A stretch of 64,000 nt of DNA from assembly GCA_037892935.1 (NCBI GenBank), contig JAYXKI010000004.1, positions 930,001-994,000 of the forward strand, written 5' to 3'. Positions 1 through 13,108 of this stretch are shown here, piece by piece. Position 1 is the first letter of the stretch. Each line of letters begins with the position of its first letter. The position numbers were made by a program, and so were the translations under genes. The notes under the pieces are model-generated. The model had not been told where the DNA came from. It did not search any database and saw only the letters and a list, made by a program, of their open reading frames with translations. Source of the stretch: Phlebopus portentosus (Eukaryota; Basidiomycota; Agaricomycetes; Boletales; Boletinellaceae).

Positions 1-770
1 GGCAATCTTCGCGCATGAGGTGTATCTGGGTGGTGTATGCGGACAAGTTGGTAATCTAAGGAAAGTCGCTCGAGATATTTACTTCCATAAAGTATGAATA
101 GGCGTACATCTGGACTTAATCTCGCTCGGGCGGGCTCCAGGCTTGAGATGGAAGATCTCATGGGGCGTCGGATGCGGATGATTCGGAAAGGGGAACTTTA
201 GAGGGATGGAGTGCGGATCTCCTTCGTTATTATCGGCACTTGCAGTCGAGGCATATCGTAGAATTATGATCTGCCTCAATCCTGCCGGCAAAATACCTGA
301 TCGAATTGCATGTAGGCCCGGTTTGGCTACGCCGAGCACAGTCGCGTGCATTGGTTCAGTAGGGAATCGACAATCTGCCACCGAGGGTGCTAGAGTGACC
401 TAGATTTGTAGTAGTGATCGCTGATTATTTCTTGACTCCGAATGACAAATGATGCCTCGAAGAGAAAGCTGCACATCGCTGTCAACAGCGACGAGGATTG
501 CTCACCGTGTCCTGAACTGAACTTGCTTGAAGTACCTACTACTGAGTACTTTATTATTGAGCTGAAGCGGGTCACATGACCATCACGTGCATCACCGATC
601 GTATATGCTAAATTAGGTAGTGTCAGTTACGTACACAGGATTACTTGTTTCCCAATTGAACACCTCGGCCTGTATCGCCAGCCAAGCACCGCAGTCAGTC
701 CAGTAGAGCCGAACGCATCTCTTTCTTGTACCTCATCGTCGTCGACGGTGCCCGCTCATCGCGAACAGCA
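1..770. other. No gene recognised (upstream region)
   Basis: Only short overlapping frames on both strands, none with a family resemblance or a convincing splice pattern. The last part is presumably the promoter and 5' UTR of the gene starting at 771. No clear TATA box was seen. Confidence 0.4.
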
Positions 771-2363
771 ATGGCCACAGATGTAAAGCACGTGGTGAAC
801 AATCCCTTTCGATCTCAGCCAGTGACACCAAATCCAACTGGTGCTGGTCCTTCTGGGTCCACCGAGCCTCCTCCGCAGCCGGACTCACAGACACAGTCAG
901 AGGTACGCCGCACTGATCCAGTGACGCCTGCTGCAGCTGGATCTCCAGCACGTGAACGGGATCCAAGTCTGCGTCGTCAAGATCGTCGTTCTGTTGATGA
1001 CCTGGCTGCTGAGCTGCAATCGACAACGCTTGACGACAGTACACCGGCCGAACCACCTCCAGCGTATACTCCCTCGGCCAATCCGTATGAGGGCGAAGCT
1101 ACCGTAGAGTATGGACCGCGGAGGCCATTTCAATCCGCGCCTCCTCCTCCGCCCCTTCCTCATCAATTTACGGGGATGAGCGGTGCGAGTGTCCCTCTAC
1201 ATCCTCAGTATTCTGGGTTTCCCCAAGGAAGTCCGTACATTACTCCTCAGGGCACTGGAATGCCAATGATGTCTACGCCAACGGGTGGTTGGAATGCTTA
1301 CCCTGACCAGGGAATGTCATCCAGTGCATCTTTAGGTCGCTATGGGGCCCCGCCACGGCATCCTTCTCTATCTGCGAACAGCCATACTTCAACTTCCGCG
1401 GCAAGTATCAGACCTGCGCCGACAGGCGATGGTATGTCTGAGTTTGCCAGAGATTTCTACTCTTCACCTCCGGAACGCCGGTCGTCCCCCGCACTTTCAA
1501 ATGCTTCATCTGACGGCGGAGCTGGGCCCGAGCATTTTGAACGACTAGCTCCACCTACGATCACTACATCTTCTTCTGCACCTTCGACTACGTACGCTCC
1601 TCCCAACGTTCCTCCGTCGCCTACATCTCCAGCGTTGCCTTCATCTGCCTACGCTCGCCCTAGTGGACCTCCTCCGCCAAGAACATCAACGGATAGTGCG
1701 GAAGATTGTAAACCGACCACCACTCCGACTCCAGGGCGTCCATTACTCAACAAAGGGCGCGTGTTAGTTTATCCTTCCGGCTATGAGTGCAAGAAGTGTC
1801 TTAATACAGGCTATAAGGTAAGTTCATCTACATTGCTCGTCCTATGATTAACTGATTTTGCCTGCACGAAGTCATTTGACCCAACGCATCCTTGTCGGAA
1901 ATGCTGGGAAAAGTACTCAAAACTATATACTGGTGCAATCGTATACGCGCCGCGTTCTTCGCAATCACAACGACCTTTACCAAATCTGAAACCTCCGCAT
2001 CTCGGTCACCAGCATTCTGAATCTCAATCATCATCCTCTTCCAGCCATTTACGACCACAATCTGCTTACCAGTCTTCGCTTAGTCCATGGCAAGGTTATC
2101 CCGGTCGAGTTGCTTCTGCCTCATGTTTGGGTGCTGGTCTAGGTCGTACTGGACCAGGATTTGGCGGTGGTTATAGGCCTGCACCTAACGTGAATTTCAC
2201 TCGCGGCATGCCTCCGCCTGGTTCAGTAGTTGTCCGACCTGGAGACCCACGAATCGGAGGTAGACTTTGCTGGCGATGCGATGGCAGCGGTCAGGTTAGC
2301 TTCCTTATTTTTGACGTTGAGCCATGTCCGGCCTGTAACGGGGTTGGGAGGATCTTCCAATAA
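771..2363 (+). CDS. HUA1: HUA1-like proline-rich protein with DnaJ-type zinc motifs
   Basis: Two exons (771-1817, 1872-2363) around a 54-bp intron give 512 aa. The frame is open further upstream, but only through non-ATG codons, so the ATG at 771 is taken as the start. The first two thirds are low-complexity, rich in Pro, Ser and Thr. They contain PPPAYTP, a PPxY motif of the kind that binds WW domains of Rsp5/NEDD4 ubiquitin ligases. The C-terminal half carries four CxxC motifs: CKKC and CRKC, then CWRCDGSG and CPACNGVG, the last two matching the CxxCxGxG zinc repeats of type I J-proteins. The phrase GRVLVYPSGYECKKC just before the first pair fits the fungal HUA1 family (cytoplasmic, linked to ubiquitin and actin patch biology in yeast). 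The exact role in this organism is inferred. The gene looks intact. Confidence 0.75.
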
Positions 2364-3106
2364 TACACCATCAAAATACGAAGGAAAACCATTTCCAATG
2401 TCGCCCATGAGGAGGTACGCACCAGCAAGTCAAGGTCGAGGCTTCTTTCATCATTCAACATATTCTCTTTAACATTTCTTTCCGATATTCCGTTCTGTCT
2501 GTTTCTTCCGCAATCACACGACGTGGATCACTAACAGTTCTTGCATGACTCCTCCAAAGTTGTTTTATCTCAAATTTTCATATGTAGAGTTCCAGGGATA
2601 TGTCACTGTAATACTTTTTTTTTTCTTTTCACGGACCTTACTCTTGTGCTATGCGTGCCTGCTTCAGCTTTGATATTCATCAAACCTGTGTGTCACGTCC
2701 GACGAACGCGATTGGCTCGTGAGACATACTGCACGCATGAATCTACTTGCGATCGATCTTCAGTCTTCGCTCCTTAGTCGGTACCCTCGCGTAGCCCGAA
2801 GTGCCCGAGAAGCGGCGCCGTTCCTTAAAATAACTCATCCTTGCGTCGCAGAGAGGACAGACTTCCCGAGTTCAGCGCGTTTTCCATGTGCGCTCTTGTC
2901 TGCTTACAGCGTATCGCAGGCAATTTCGAGCCCAGATCCGTGGCGAGCGGGGGCGCAGCTATGCTTGCGATCCTGTTCCTGTGTATGCCCGCTCTGTACC
3001 CCGGGGGAGTATAAAGAATGGCTGGTTTCCGATGGTTGTATTGACCGGTGGTCTGTTCTTTCCATCTCGTCTCCTCATATTCCGATTTCCTTTCGGACTG
3101 ACAACC
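2364..3106. other. Intergenic, 3' end of HUA1-like gene and promoter of next gene
   Basis: A T-rich stretch near 2617-2637 suits a 3' UTR or terminator. Open frames at 2719-3189 are unsupported and overlap the promoter of the downstream gene. Confidence 0.4.
3010..3015 (+). promoter_or_regulatory. Putative TATA box of the ferritin-like gene
   Basis: TATAAA lies 92 bp upstream of the ATG at 3107, a plausible distance for a fungal core promoter. Inferred from position only. Confidence 0.5.
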
Positions 3107-4254
3107 ATGAGGTTTGCTCTGAGGGCAGCATATGCTTTAACCGCTGCGACCTTGACTGTTGCCCTGCCTCTCAAGCGATGGTCTTCTGAAATTCCTGGTG
3201 AGCATCTCTGCACACAGCCCGTTGATTCTGATACTGATATCTCAATTCAGATGACGTGATCCTCAACTTCGCGCTGACTCTCGAACATCTGGAGGCTGCT
3301 TTTTACCAAGAAGGCTTAGCTCTCTTCGACGAGGCTGCTTTCGAAGCGGCAGGATTCCCTGCATTTGCACGCGGGCGTATCGTCCAGATAAGCGAGAACG
3401 AGCAGACACACGTGAGCGTTCTCTCAGGAATTCTTGGTCCCGGTGCTACGCAGCCGTGTAATTATTCTTTGTGAGTCGAGGCTCCAGAGCGTCCCTAAAC
3501 ATTACTCACTTACTTCCTTTCTTTTACCCGCCAGCCCTCTGACTGATGTGAGCTCATTCGTGGATATGAGCGCTATCTTTGAAGGAGTTGGAACGGCTGC
3601 CTACACTGGCGCGGCAAATCTGCTCGCGGATCCTTCGCATGTTACCGAAGCAGCATCTATCCTTGCCACAGAGTGAGTTCCTGTGCATTCCCTCCTTCGA
3701 CTTTCTGATATGACATCACTTTCCAGAGCCCGACAAGCAGCATGGGTGATGTCTGCGGTGAAAAAGCAGAATCCTTGGTCAACATCTTTTGAGGCTAGTT
3801 TGATCTTTCTTCTCGTTCGGAAGGTGATTCATTATACGATCTTTAGACTCCACTAGACATGAACCAAGCGTTCTCGCTCGCCGCTGCATTCATCACGTCC
3901 TGTCCGTCAACTAATCCTTCTCTTCCCGTGAGCGCATTCCCGCCTCTTAATGTAACAAGCGCGAACAATGTTCCTGGCGGGAGCATCACGGTGTCGTTTG
4001 ATCCCTCAGCAAACGAAATTGCTGAGTCGAAGACGCCTCTGTTCTTGGCTCTGCTCACGGGCCTGAGGAAGCTCTTTGTCCCTCTTTCGAGTAATGCGGA
4101 CGGAACCTGGACGGCGACTCTGCCTGGTGACTTGCAGGGAACGGTCTATGCTTTGGTGACTATCAACAATGGATGGGCGGCGGATTATGATACAGTTGCT
4201 GGCGTGGCACTCCTGCAGTTTCCTTTCGACTCGCAGGCTCATATACTAAATTAG
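3107..4254 (+). CDS. Secreted ferritin-like domain protein (Rds1-like)
   Basis: Five exons (3107-3197, 3251-3470, 3535-3672, 3727-3793, 3847-4254) give 307 aa. The N-terminus MRFALRAAYALTAATLTVAL is a signal peptide. The mature part begins with a helix of ferritin-like type (NFALTLEHLEAAFYQEGL), followed by ENEQTHVSVLSG, the Glu/His pattern of the fungal 'ferritin_2' family (relatives of the yeast stress protein Rds1). The C-terminal part is a beta-rich extension seen in these proteins. Intron 4 (3794-3846) starts with GC, not GT. No GT donor of normal spacing fits the frame, so a GC-AG intron is the best reading. Catalytic or iron-binding function is not shown by the sequence. Confidence 0.75.
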
Positions 4255-4557
4255 GTGGATTCGGACTGACAATATCATATATGATTCATGGATGATGTAT
4301 TGACACGTTTACCTTTTCTTCTCTGTATTTTGAATTATCTCCGTACTCTATCTCGGATATTATCTCAGGCACTGCTTTGATACATTATGCACAAAGCTTG
4401 CCTTTCTTTACGTGTACGTAGCCTTTGCTTGGCGAAGTTTCGTAGATTCTCTGCACATACATTATCTTGAGTGTACAAGCACTGCACCATGCCAGGGTCA
4501 AAAAATATGCTCCATCTATCGATTCAAGTCGCAGACATCCCTTCAATTGTAGCCTTT
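4255..4557. other. Convergent 3' intergenic region
   Basis: The ferritin-like gene (plus) and the transporter gene (minus) end here tail to tail. Only AT-rich 3' UTR-like sequence is seen. Confidence 0.5.
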
Positions 4558-6421
4558 TTACCACTTTGCCTTGATGTCCCTCGAGCACAACAGCCTGGAG
4601 ACGTATAGAAGCACGCTACCAGAAACGATCATAACGCCCTGACAGATTGCACACAGTTCCATGTCAGTACACTTCTACGGGATGGCACAGCACAGGTAAA
4701 CATACCGCAAAAATGGCGATATGATGATACTCATCCCTCGTACCAGTCTTTACGAAAACACCACCAATGGGCGTTCCGACGAGCGTCGCTACAGCCGTGG
4801 GCAAAAAGAAAGTCCCAATCCGAGCACCTAGCTTGTCGACGGGCGAAAGCTGACCAACAGCGGCCGAGGAAACTGAGATAAAAATGCCTGAAAAAATGCC
4901 TGGAGTAAGGAATAAGTACGAATGCATGAGTGTAAATGCTAGCAACTATGATTACTTACCGTAAGCGCAAGCGAAGATGATCAGTGGAGCAGTGCTGGTC
5001 GAAGGAAACCATAGAGCGAGGCAGAGTATTCCAGAGATAAGTGTGGCGGGACACAAAACGTTAAGACGTCCATATCTATCTGCCAGTTGACCCCCTCTAA
5101 CACCACATCAAAACATCAGAATAAATTTTGAGAAGAACGGTAAGAGACCAACAATATCCGCCCAAAAAAGGACAGCCCGTTTATAATAGACAGAAGGTAC
5201 GGATGAACAGAATCGGGTACCCCGTATTGCACCGCGAAAGGTTCTTTCGTCGAGAGTTAGTAACATTTTTGTCTACACACATAAATTTCTCAATGCTCAC
5301 CTATGTAGTAGTAAGGTGAATACAGACCCAGGTTCACTAAGACACAGCCAATTGAAAGAACAGAATAGCGTGGATCCATGAATCCTCCGAAATCGACAAT
5401 GCTGGTTAAACCTTTGAAGGGCTTAGGTGATAATCTAGTCCTTGAGATGAGCATAGTGATTGAATAGCAAAACCTGCAATTAGAACATAAGTATCAGCCG
5501 TCGTTGAATAAAAAGGGGAATTCATAGGCATTCCGAAGGACTTAGATTACTCACAGCGTGATTAGAGCAGCTACTCTTACCGACCAAGCTGTCGATGATA
5601 ATACGAAGTACGTACGTTAGCAGAGTCCCGAAATATGCGGATCAACATACCAAATCCAATCGTCCCAAACAAACGAGAAAACATTATGGGAAGGCAGACA
5701 CCCCCGACGCTGCTTCCAGCAGCCACAATGCCCATCGCAAGAGCACGTCGGCGGTTGAAATAATGGCCGACGATCGACAAGGCAGGATAGTATCCGAAGC
5801 TAACGGAGATACCAAACAGAATACCCTGAAACATTATCAGCTATGAGCGAAGTGAAAATTATATCAAAACATTCACCTGAGACAGAAATTGCTGCCATAT
5901 TTGATTGGGACGTGTGAACGAAAGCGCAATGAGTGAAGTTACGCTCCCAAGCACCCCAATCGGATAGAGATACTACAGGGAAAAGAAATCAATATTTTCA
6001 TTTTGACAGAACGGCAATCATAGGGAAGCACCTTGAAACCTTTCGCATCGAATATAGGACCGATAATTATGCCCATTACGTACAGAAGAGTGATCTGAAG
6101 GGATCCGATAAATGCGATCGCTGTGGCAGAGTAATTTGAGAGATAATTTTGAATGTAAAATTCCTGCATAGGACGTTTGTGTCACACGAACAACATGAAC
6201 CAGTTTTCCTTTCTCACCTGAAATGTGCCGAAACTATTGATGACTCCAAATGAGGCAAAGTACACAAGAAACGATCCCAGAACGACCATCCATGCACGAA
6301 GCCCACCTTCTGGGTATTTAACAGCGTCAATTTGGCTCGAAGCGTAACTGGTCGACGTCGTGCTCTCTTCTTGCAACTTTTCTGGAAAGGACTTTGATAC
6401 TGAGATGACTGCGTCCTTCAT
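4558..6421 (-). CDS. MFS transporter, monocarboxylate-permease type
   Basis: Ten exons on the minus strand, all with consistent phases, give 438 aa. Exons: 6218-6421, 6032-6163, 5877-5972, 5651-5825, 5555-5588, 5301-5473, 5153-5243, 4960-5096, 4706-4899, 4558-4638. A hydrophilic N-terminus leads into PEGGLRAWMVVLGSF and GVINSFGTFQ, the first helix signature of fungal MCH/monocarboxylate transporter-like permeases. GYYPALSIVGHYFNRRRALAMG and the loop motif GRILGGQLADRYGRLN are also characteristic of this MFS branch. About twelve hydrophobic segments are spread through the chain. The substrate cannot be read from sequence; members transport monocarboxylates, riboflavin or unknown compounds. It is transcribed away from the P450 gene that starts at 7198, so the two share a 776-bp divergent promoter region. 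The gene looks intact. Confidence 0.85.
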
Positions 6422-7197
6422 TTTTGCAATGGCGGCAAAAAATTACAGGCAAGGTAGTGGTTCAAGTGAGAGTTGGATGACACAAGGATTGAGTCAGGCC
6501 GGTAGAGAAAAATATCGCGACCGTGAGATCCCGATCTACACGGCTACAAATATAGCAACACCTCTTGGGTACGGAACCACTCGCGCGTCGACGGCTTCTG
6601 TCCCACTGCCGTATAGTTAGAAAATATCACTGGATTTCATTCAGAGCTTGTTTCTTGCTACTTGCACAACCGAGAATGGATCCAAGCGCGGGCTGCTGAA
6701 GTATCGTAATTGACTCCGGCTTGATGTCCTTCCATTTTTCGTTTGCGTTGGAGAATGAAACCAAAAAAGCGGTTTTTCAGCGAAGCTGGATGTGTAGACA
6801 TTGTGCTTTATATGCGATGCTTCCGATTCTCGACAATGTCCTCCCGGATTATTCGCGGGAACCCTGTCGAACTTCTTCCTCGACGCCACCTGCGTTTCGT
6901 CGGAGACAGCTGCTGAGTATGGCAGGGAAAGAGCCAGTAGCGATCCCGCTGTGAACGGAATCAAGTTCGCGTACAGCTTATCCCACCGTTTCCCGTCTGG
7001 CCTCGGATTTGGAGACTCGGGCGCAACATACGAACATAAAAATACAATTTTCTTACGTTAAGGCTAGGCTGAGCTGTATATAAAATGCATGGCAAGCCAG
7101 ACCGGACTCCTTACCACCTCTATAGAGAAATGAAGGCCAGTAGTCCTTCATCGACTCTTGTGAAACACTATCCGTACTTGTCTTATCAGCTCACAGC
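6422..7197. other. Divergent promoter region between transporter and P450
   Basis: No coding region supported. It separates two divergently transcribed genes and so may hold shared control sites; none was identified beyond the TATA element at 7077. Confidence 0.4.
7077..7085 (+). promoter_or_regulatory. Putative TATA box of the P450 gene
   Basis: TATATAAAA lies about 115 bp upstream of the P450 ATG. Confidence 0.5.
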
Positions 7198-9006
7198 ATG
7201 TCTCATCGGAATATTCTCGTGAAAACGGTTCTATTCTTCGTCGCGTACCTCAAGGCTCGTCGGCAATTTCCTGGGCCTCCAGTTTCTAGTATATGGTCTG
7301 GGAATCTATCTGATACGATGACTGACGATATCCATGAAAAATGGAGGGATTGGCACAGAAAATATGGACCAGTCTATCAGACGGTCAGTTCCGCAAATTT
7401 GATTCCAGCATATATTCTTACAACGTACCTTCAGTGGAACGGTCTCCTTTCCCGTGTCATCTACATTGGAGATCCGGTCCTTATCAGCAAAATCGCGAAA
7501 CGTAACTGGCCGAAATTCCCTTCTCAGTACTCTGGCTTCATGCCTCTCAGCGGGTCCGCACTATTCGCACAGATGGACCAGGAACGATGGAAACAGCAAC
7601 GCAAGGCACTCGCTCCTGCATTTCAACCACAAGTTGTCGGTGACCAGGGCCCATCCTTGCAAAAATACTTGCTAGTAAGCCCTGAACCATCTCAAACGCA
7701 AAGATAGACCTCAAGCTTGCATATTTATATACAGAAGATGATTTGCGTTATCGACGGGGCTGCAAGGCACAATTCGGTGATCGACCTGTCGTCGCTACAT
7801 GTCTTGCTTACTCTTGACTTTGTTGGAGAAGTGGCGTTTGGGACGCAACTGAATGCCATTCGGGATGGAGACAATTGCAAGATCTTACAAATATTTCAGG
7901 ATGTTCTTCCAGAGCTTATGAAGTGCGGTCTCTTTCCACTACGCGCGAAAATCCCTATTTTGAGGAGTACCAGACGAATGCATCGTGGCATTAAGCAACT
8001 GCGGATAATGGCATTTGCTGCTGTGCAAAATGCCAGATCGGTCGATGACAAGGTCGGCTCTGAAGACGGAAGCAAGCGCATTTTCGAGATTCTCGCTCAG
8101 TACGTGACGTGCCGTTCTTAACCTTCCAATATTAATGGCGTTCATAGACAGCGAACTTCTGACGGGTCATATCTGTTCTCTGCTGAAGAGCTTGTGGACA
8201 ACTATGGTAAGTAAGCTCCATACACAAGGGAGCAGCGCTCACGCCTCTGGATAGTTACATTTCTCGTGGCAGGGGGCGATCCGACGGCTCATACAATGAC
8301 GTTTGCCGTGAATGAGATAGTAAGCAATTGGGGATAGAACTCAAGCGAATTATCTCTGACATTTATTACAGCTGAGCAAGCCTTATGTTCTAGCTAAACT
8401 CAGAGCCGAACTTGACGAAGTGTTGCCAAAGGATTGTGACGTTCCCACCATTGAACAAGTCTCGAGGTTGAAATACCTTCGCCTAGTCATCAAAGAAACG
8501 CTTCGGTATAACGGTCCTGGATTCGGGACTTTCAGGCACACCCCTAAAGACACCGAAATAAACGGAATCACTCTTCCCGCCAATACTACTCTAGCACTTT
8601 GGAACCCGCAAGGTACAGAGTTTGGTCCGAGTGAGCAACATTTTTTAACCTTTCCTGTAGTGCACCGCGATCCCAAGCTGTGGGGAGCCGATGCAGACGA
8701 GTTCAACCCCGAGCGTTGGTTCGCATATTCAGAAGCTTCTCGTCCGAGTCCTCCGCCAGGTTCCTACTTCCCGTTCTCGTATGGCCCCCGCAAATGCCTC
8801 GGTTGGTTCTAATCATTCGAAGGGAGAATCTTTACTCATGACCTATAGGGGAAGGATTGGCCATGCTAGAGATGTCGCTGACGCTCGCGACACTATTCAA
8901 GAGATACGAATTGGAATTCCAAGAAGGGTTTCAAATGGAGTTCCTGCCCTCTTTTACTCTATGCTCCAAGAACGGCTTACCTATAAAAGCACGTCTACGG
9001 GACTGA
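7198..9006 (+). CDS. Cytochrome P450 monooxygenase
   Basis: Eight exons (7198-7383, 7435-7674, 7735-8099, 8148-8206, 8255-8319, 8372-8612, 8661-8801, 8849-9006) give 484 aa with no frame break. A short hydrophobic N-terminal stretch (TVLFFVAYL) and a Pro-rich hinge (FPGPP) fit an ER-anchored enzyme. The helix-C WxxxR appears as RWKQQRK. The I-helix oxygen-activation motif is AGGDPTAHT, the K-helix ExxR is KETLR, and the haem loop is FSYGPRKCLG with the Cys thiolate ligand. The first intron (51 bp) is in frame and free of stops, so simple ORF reading would wrongly include it. Family-level assignment and substrate are unknown. It lies beside a transporter and a flavin monooxygenase, which suggests a joint oxidative pathway (inference). 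Confidence 0.9.
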
Positions 9007-9254
9007 GTCTCGGTCCGAAAGCCAGTAACCGTAAAGACCTTTCTAAAAAAGCGAAGTTTTTGTGTACTTAGACTTAGGACACTTGAGAAGGATAATCTGT
9101 TGTCCCGCCAGTTACTGAGTAGTAAGTAAATGCGCGCGCGCCGATGATCCCAATCCTATCAATACAAATACGGCAATCATAGCAGCCCTTATTATCAACC
9201 TTCCATCCCACGACCTGCAACACACAAACTAATTTTTTTAAACCGATCGAAAAT

Positions 9255-9928
<674 letters not shown>

Positions 9929-10335
9929 ATCGACAACTCTTCGAGAGACGATGTAGGCGCACCTGTTCAGTAATAGTGGGTAGTACTCGTGAACAAAGCT
10001 ACCGACTATCTTGTACAGTATGATCACATGCCCACAAATTCGTGCACTTGGCAAAGTAGACAATCCGTTTACATTATTTTCCCAGGTCCAATACTATCCA
10101 ATACCGATCAGTGGTCATAAGAGCAAGTGATCAATCGGCTGAGGACTGAGCCAGGAACGGAGTTTCGTCATTACCCAAATTGGCTACGAAGGCTCGCACG
10201 TTGCCAGTCACTCTTTTCACTCATGAGGCAGCTGGACCCGTGCTGATAAACTCCCAGCATTTGGTCTCTGTTAAGCTGTTCACCCACTCTATGATATTTG
10301 AATAGCGGTCATGGATCCAGAGCCCACCAAGTTCT
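9929..10335. other. Intergenic, no gene seen
   Basis: Only short frames without resemblance. It probably holds the deaminase 3' UTR and the promoter of the flavin monooxygenase. Confidence 0.4.
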
Positions 10336-13108
10336 ATGCTGGGAACGTTCTCTGCCCCCATGGCTCTCGACATTCTTCAAACCGTAGTGAACACAGAGCC
10401 CGACGGTGTCTACCATGAGTTGAATGGAAAGCCGGGAATTCTTCTTCATACCGAACTTGCTAGTCCTCCTAGTCCACTTACTACGAGCTCTGATAGTGCC
10501 ACGAGTCTCGCAACACCTCCAGACGGTAATGGAGTCTCTGTCACCGAGGAGCATGACAAGCTTGTCCCTGATGTTAAAGCCACTTCTCGTATCGATACCG
10601 GGTTCAAACTGGGTACACAGTCTATTGACGAACCGCGGCCCCTGAAGATTGTTGTCATTGGTGCGGGTTTCAGTGGTATTACGGCCGGTATCAGGTACGT
10701 AGCTCTACGCTATTCACTCGCTAAAGTCCTGACTTTTGCTCAGGTTCCCTCAACGAATGAAGAACATTGACTTGATCATCTATGAGAAGAACGCAGGGAT
10801 TGGCGGCACGTGGTTCTCGAACAGATATCCTGGGCTCGCGTGTGATATCCCTTCGCATTGCGTGAGCTGATTTCGTCCTGCTTAGATCTCTCAGCAGCTA
10901 ATCATCGGATGTGCAGTATCAATTCACGTTCGAAGAGAATGTAAGCCTTTCTCCCGAGTTTCTATATAGAGTACAACAACAGGGCGCCTTTTAGACTCAA
11001 TGGTCAGCTTTCTATGCTCCCGGAGCCGAAATCCGTGCTTATCTGGAACGAGTCGTGGAAAAGTACAAGCTGATGCGCTATATCAAGCTGCAGCATGAGC
11101 TGGTTCATGCGCGTTATGACGAAGCAAGTGGAAAATGGCACTTAAAACTTCAGCGACCGATAACCGGGACGACCGGAGACGTACAGTATGAAATTATTGA
11201 TGACACAGCAGATTTCGTCCTAGCGGGCACTGGGGGCCTTAGCAGATGGAAATGGCCAGATATCCCTGGCTTACGCGATTATAAAGGGGCCTTACTTCAT
11301 TCTGCTGGCTGGGAGACGGATGAGGGTAAAACCTGGAAGGAGCAATTGCGAGGTTGGGGTGAGAAAAAGGTCGGGGTAATCGGAGTCGTAAGTCATCTCC
11401 GTCTTTTACACTCCATTTTATAATTTCTTTTGGACAGGGTTCTTCTGCCATACAAATCGTCCCTACGTTACAACCTCTTGCTAAGCACGTTTACAACTAC
11501 GTTCGCGGGAAGACATGGCTTGCTCGCCCCTTTGCTTCACAAAAGCTCATAGAGTTGATGAAACGTGATCCTAGCTCGGAGAACTGTAAGGACTAGTCTC
11601 GAAGAGAATATACCTGACTAATTTATTTTTGCTAGATGCGTTTTCAGAGGACGACAAGCGAGCATTCGAAGATCCCAAATTCTACAGAGAATTCCGGCAC
11701 GATTTAGAAAGCGAGCTAAATGTAGGTGGCTCCTTCCTTTTCCGTTTTCTGAAAATACTTAACATCTATCAGTCGGTACATTATACGACCATCAAAGGCT
11801 CGGCCCTGCAAAAGGCCGCTCGGGAGGCTTTCAGAGCTGATATGCTTCAGAGACTCGCGAAAAAGCCTTGGATTGCGGATTATCGTACGATGGCATTAAC
11901 TTTTTTCTGTTCCATTGCGCTAACCAGCCCTGGTTTGGGCCGTCACCGAATGAAGTTATGCCAGATTTCCCGGTCTTATGCCGAAGGCTTACTCCAGGCC
12001 CAGGATATCTCGAGGCGCTCTGTGAAGATAATGTAATTTCTTTCACTGATACAAGAACTGCTCTGCTAACATTTGAGGAAGACGGATTTCGTGCCGACTC
12101 CTATCAAAGGGATAACGGAGACCGGAATAGAACTTGTCGACGGAACTCATCACGACTTGGATGTCCTTGTCTGCGCGACAGGTTAGTTGGCAATATAAAG
12201 TTTTGAGCATAAGAATAAGCCGGTCGAACTTACTGTAACTTGACGTGTAGGATACGATACATCCTTCCAATATCCTTTCCCTGTTATAGGGCGCGGCGGG
12301 GATACCTTGAATGAGCGGTTCCTACCGCATCCGGAGACGTATCTCGGAATGTGCACGGACGGCTTCCCGAATTGGTTTATGGTACATATCACCTCATCGT
12401 GTTCAAGTTGCATTGCTTATTGAGCCATTGCAGTCGCTCGGTCCCAACTCTGCGATCGGATCGGGTTCTCTTCTCCTTCTTATCGAGAAACAGGTCGAAT
12501 ACGCGTTAGAGGCGGCGAAGAAATTGCAGCGCGAACATTTGAAGAGTATCGAACCGAAGAACGAGGTCATCAAGGACTTCGACGAATATCTGGAGGTAAG
12601 CGATGAAATTGCTCGTGTTTATTTACTGATTGCTTACCCTCCATCACAGAATTATTTCCCAACGGTAAGTACAATCGTGAGTAATTGTATCGCAGCACCG
12701 ACGCTGATGTGCAATTGCAGACCGTTTATAGCGAAAATTGTCACTCCTGGTATAAGTTGGGCAAGGAGGAAGGTCGTATCGTAGGACTCTGGCCCGGATC
12801 CTGTCTTCATGCCGTACGAACGATAGAACATCCGCGCTGGGAAGACTACAATTATGAACCGCTTGAAGAATCGAAGGCGCGAAATCGCTTCTTCTGGCTT
12901 GGTGATGGTTCAACGTACAACGAGAAACATATGGTCGGAGATCGTAAGTTGTTTCTTCGTCACTTATCCTTTTCCATGCGATAACTAAGGGTTCTCGCAG
13001 GGGCATGGTACCTGAACAACGTTGATATTCCACCAGGTTCGTTCGAATTACTATCTCAGACTGCGTAGAGATGGAGTTGACACTAACGCGAATCAAGTCC
13101 CGGAATAA
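10336..13108 (+). CDS. FAD-dependent monooxygenase, Baeyer-Villiger / FMO type
   Basis: Fourteen exons give 681 aa from the ATG at 10336 (673 aa from the in-frame ATG at 10360). Exons: 10336-10694, 10744-10861, 10917-10940, 10995-11387, 11438-11585, 11636-11884, 11956-12032, 12082-12181, 12251-12381, 12434-12595, 12650-12664, 12721-12943, 13001-13036, 13098-13108. After a ~95-residue Ser/Thr-rich leader comes the FAD Rossmann motif GAGFSG, then GGTWFSNRYPGLACD. YKGALLHSAGW corresponds to the Baeyer-Villiger fingerprint FxGxxxHxxxW, with Tyr in place of Phe. A second, NADPH-binding segment reads GVGSSAIQIVP. CRRLTPGPGYLEAL and CATGYDTSF are typical of fungal cyclohexanone-monooxygenase-like proteins. 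It would insert oxygen next to a ketone or oxidise a heteroatom; the substrate is unknown. Exons of 24, 15 and 11 nt are notable. No inactivating change was found. Confidence 0.88.
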
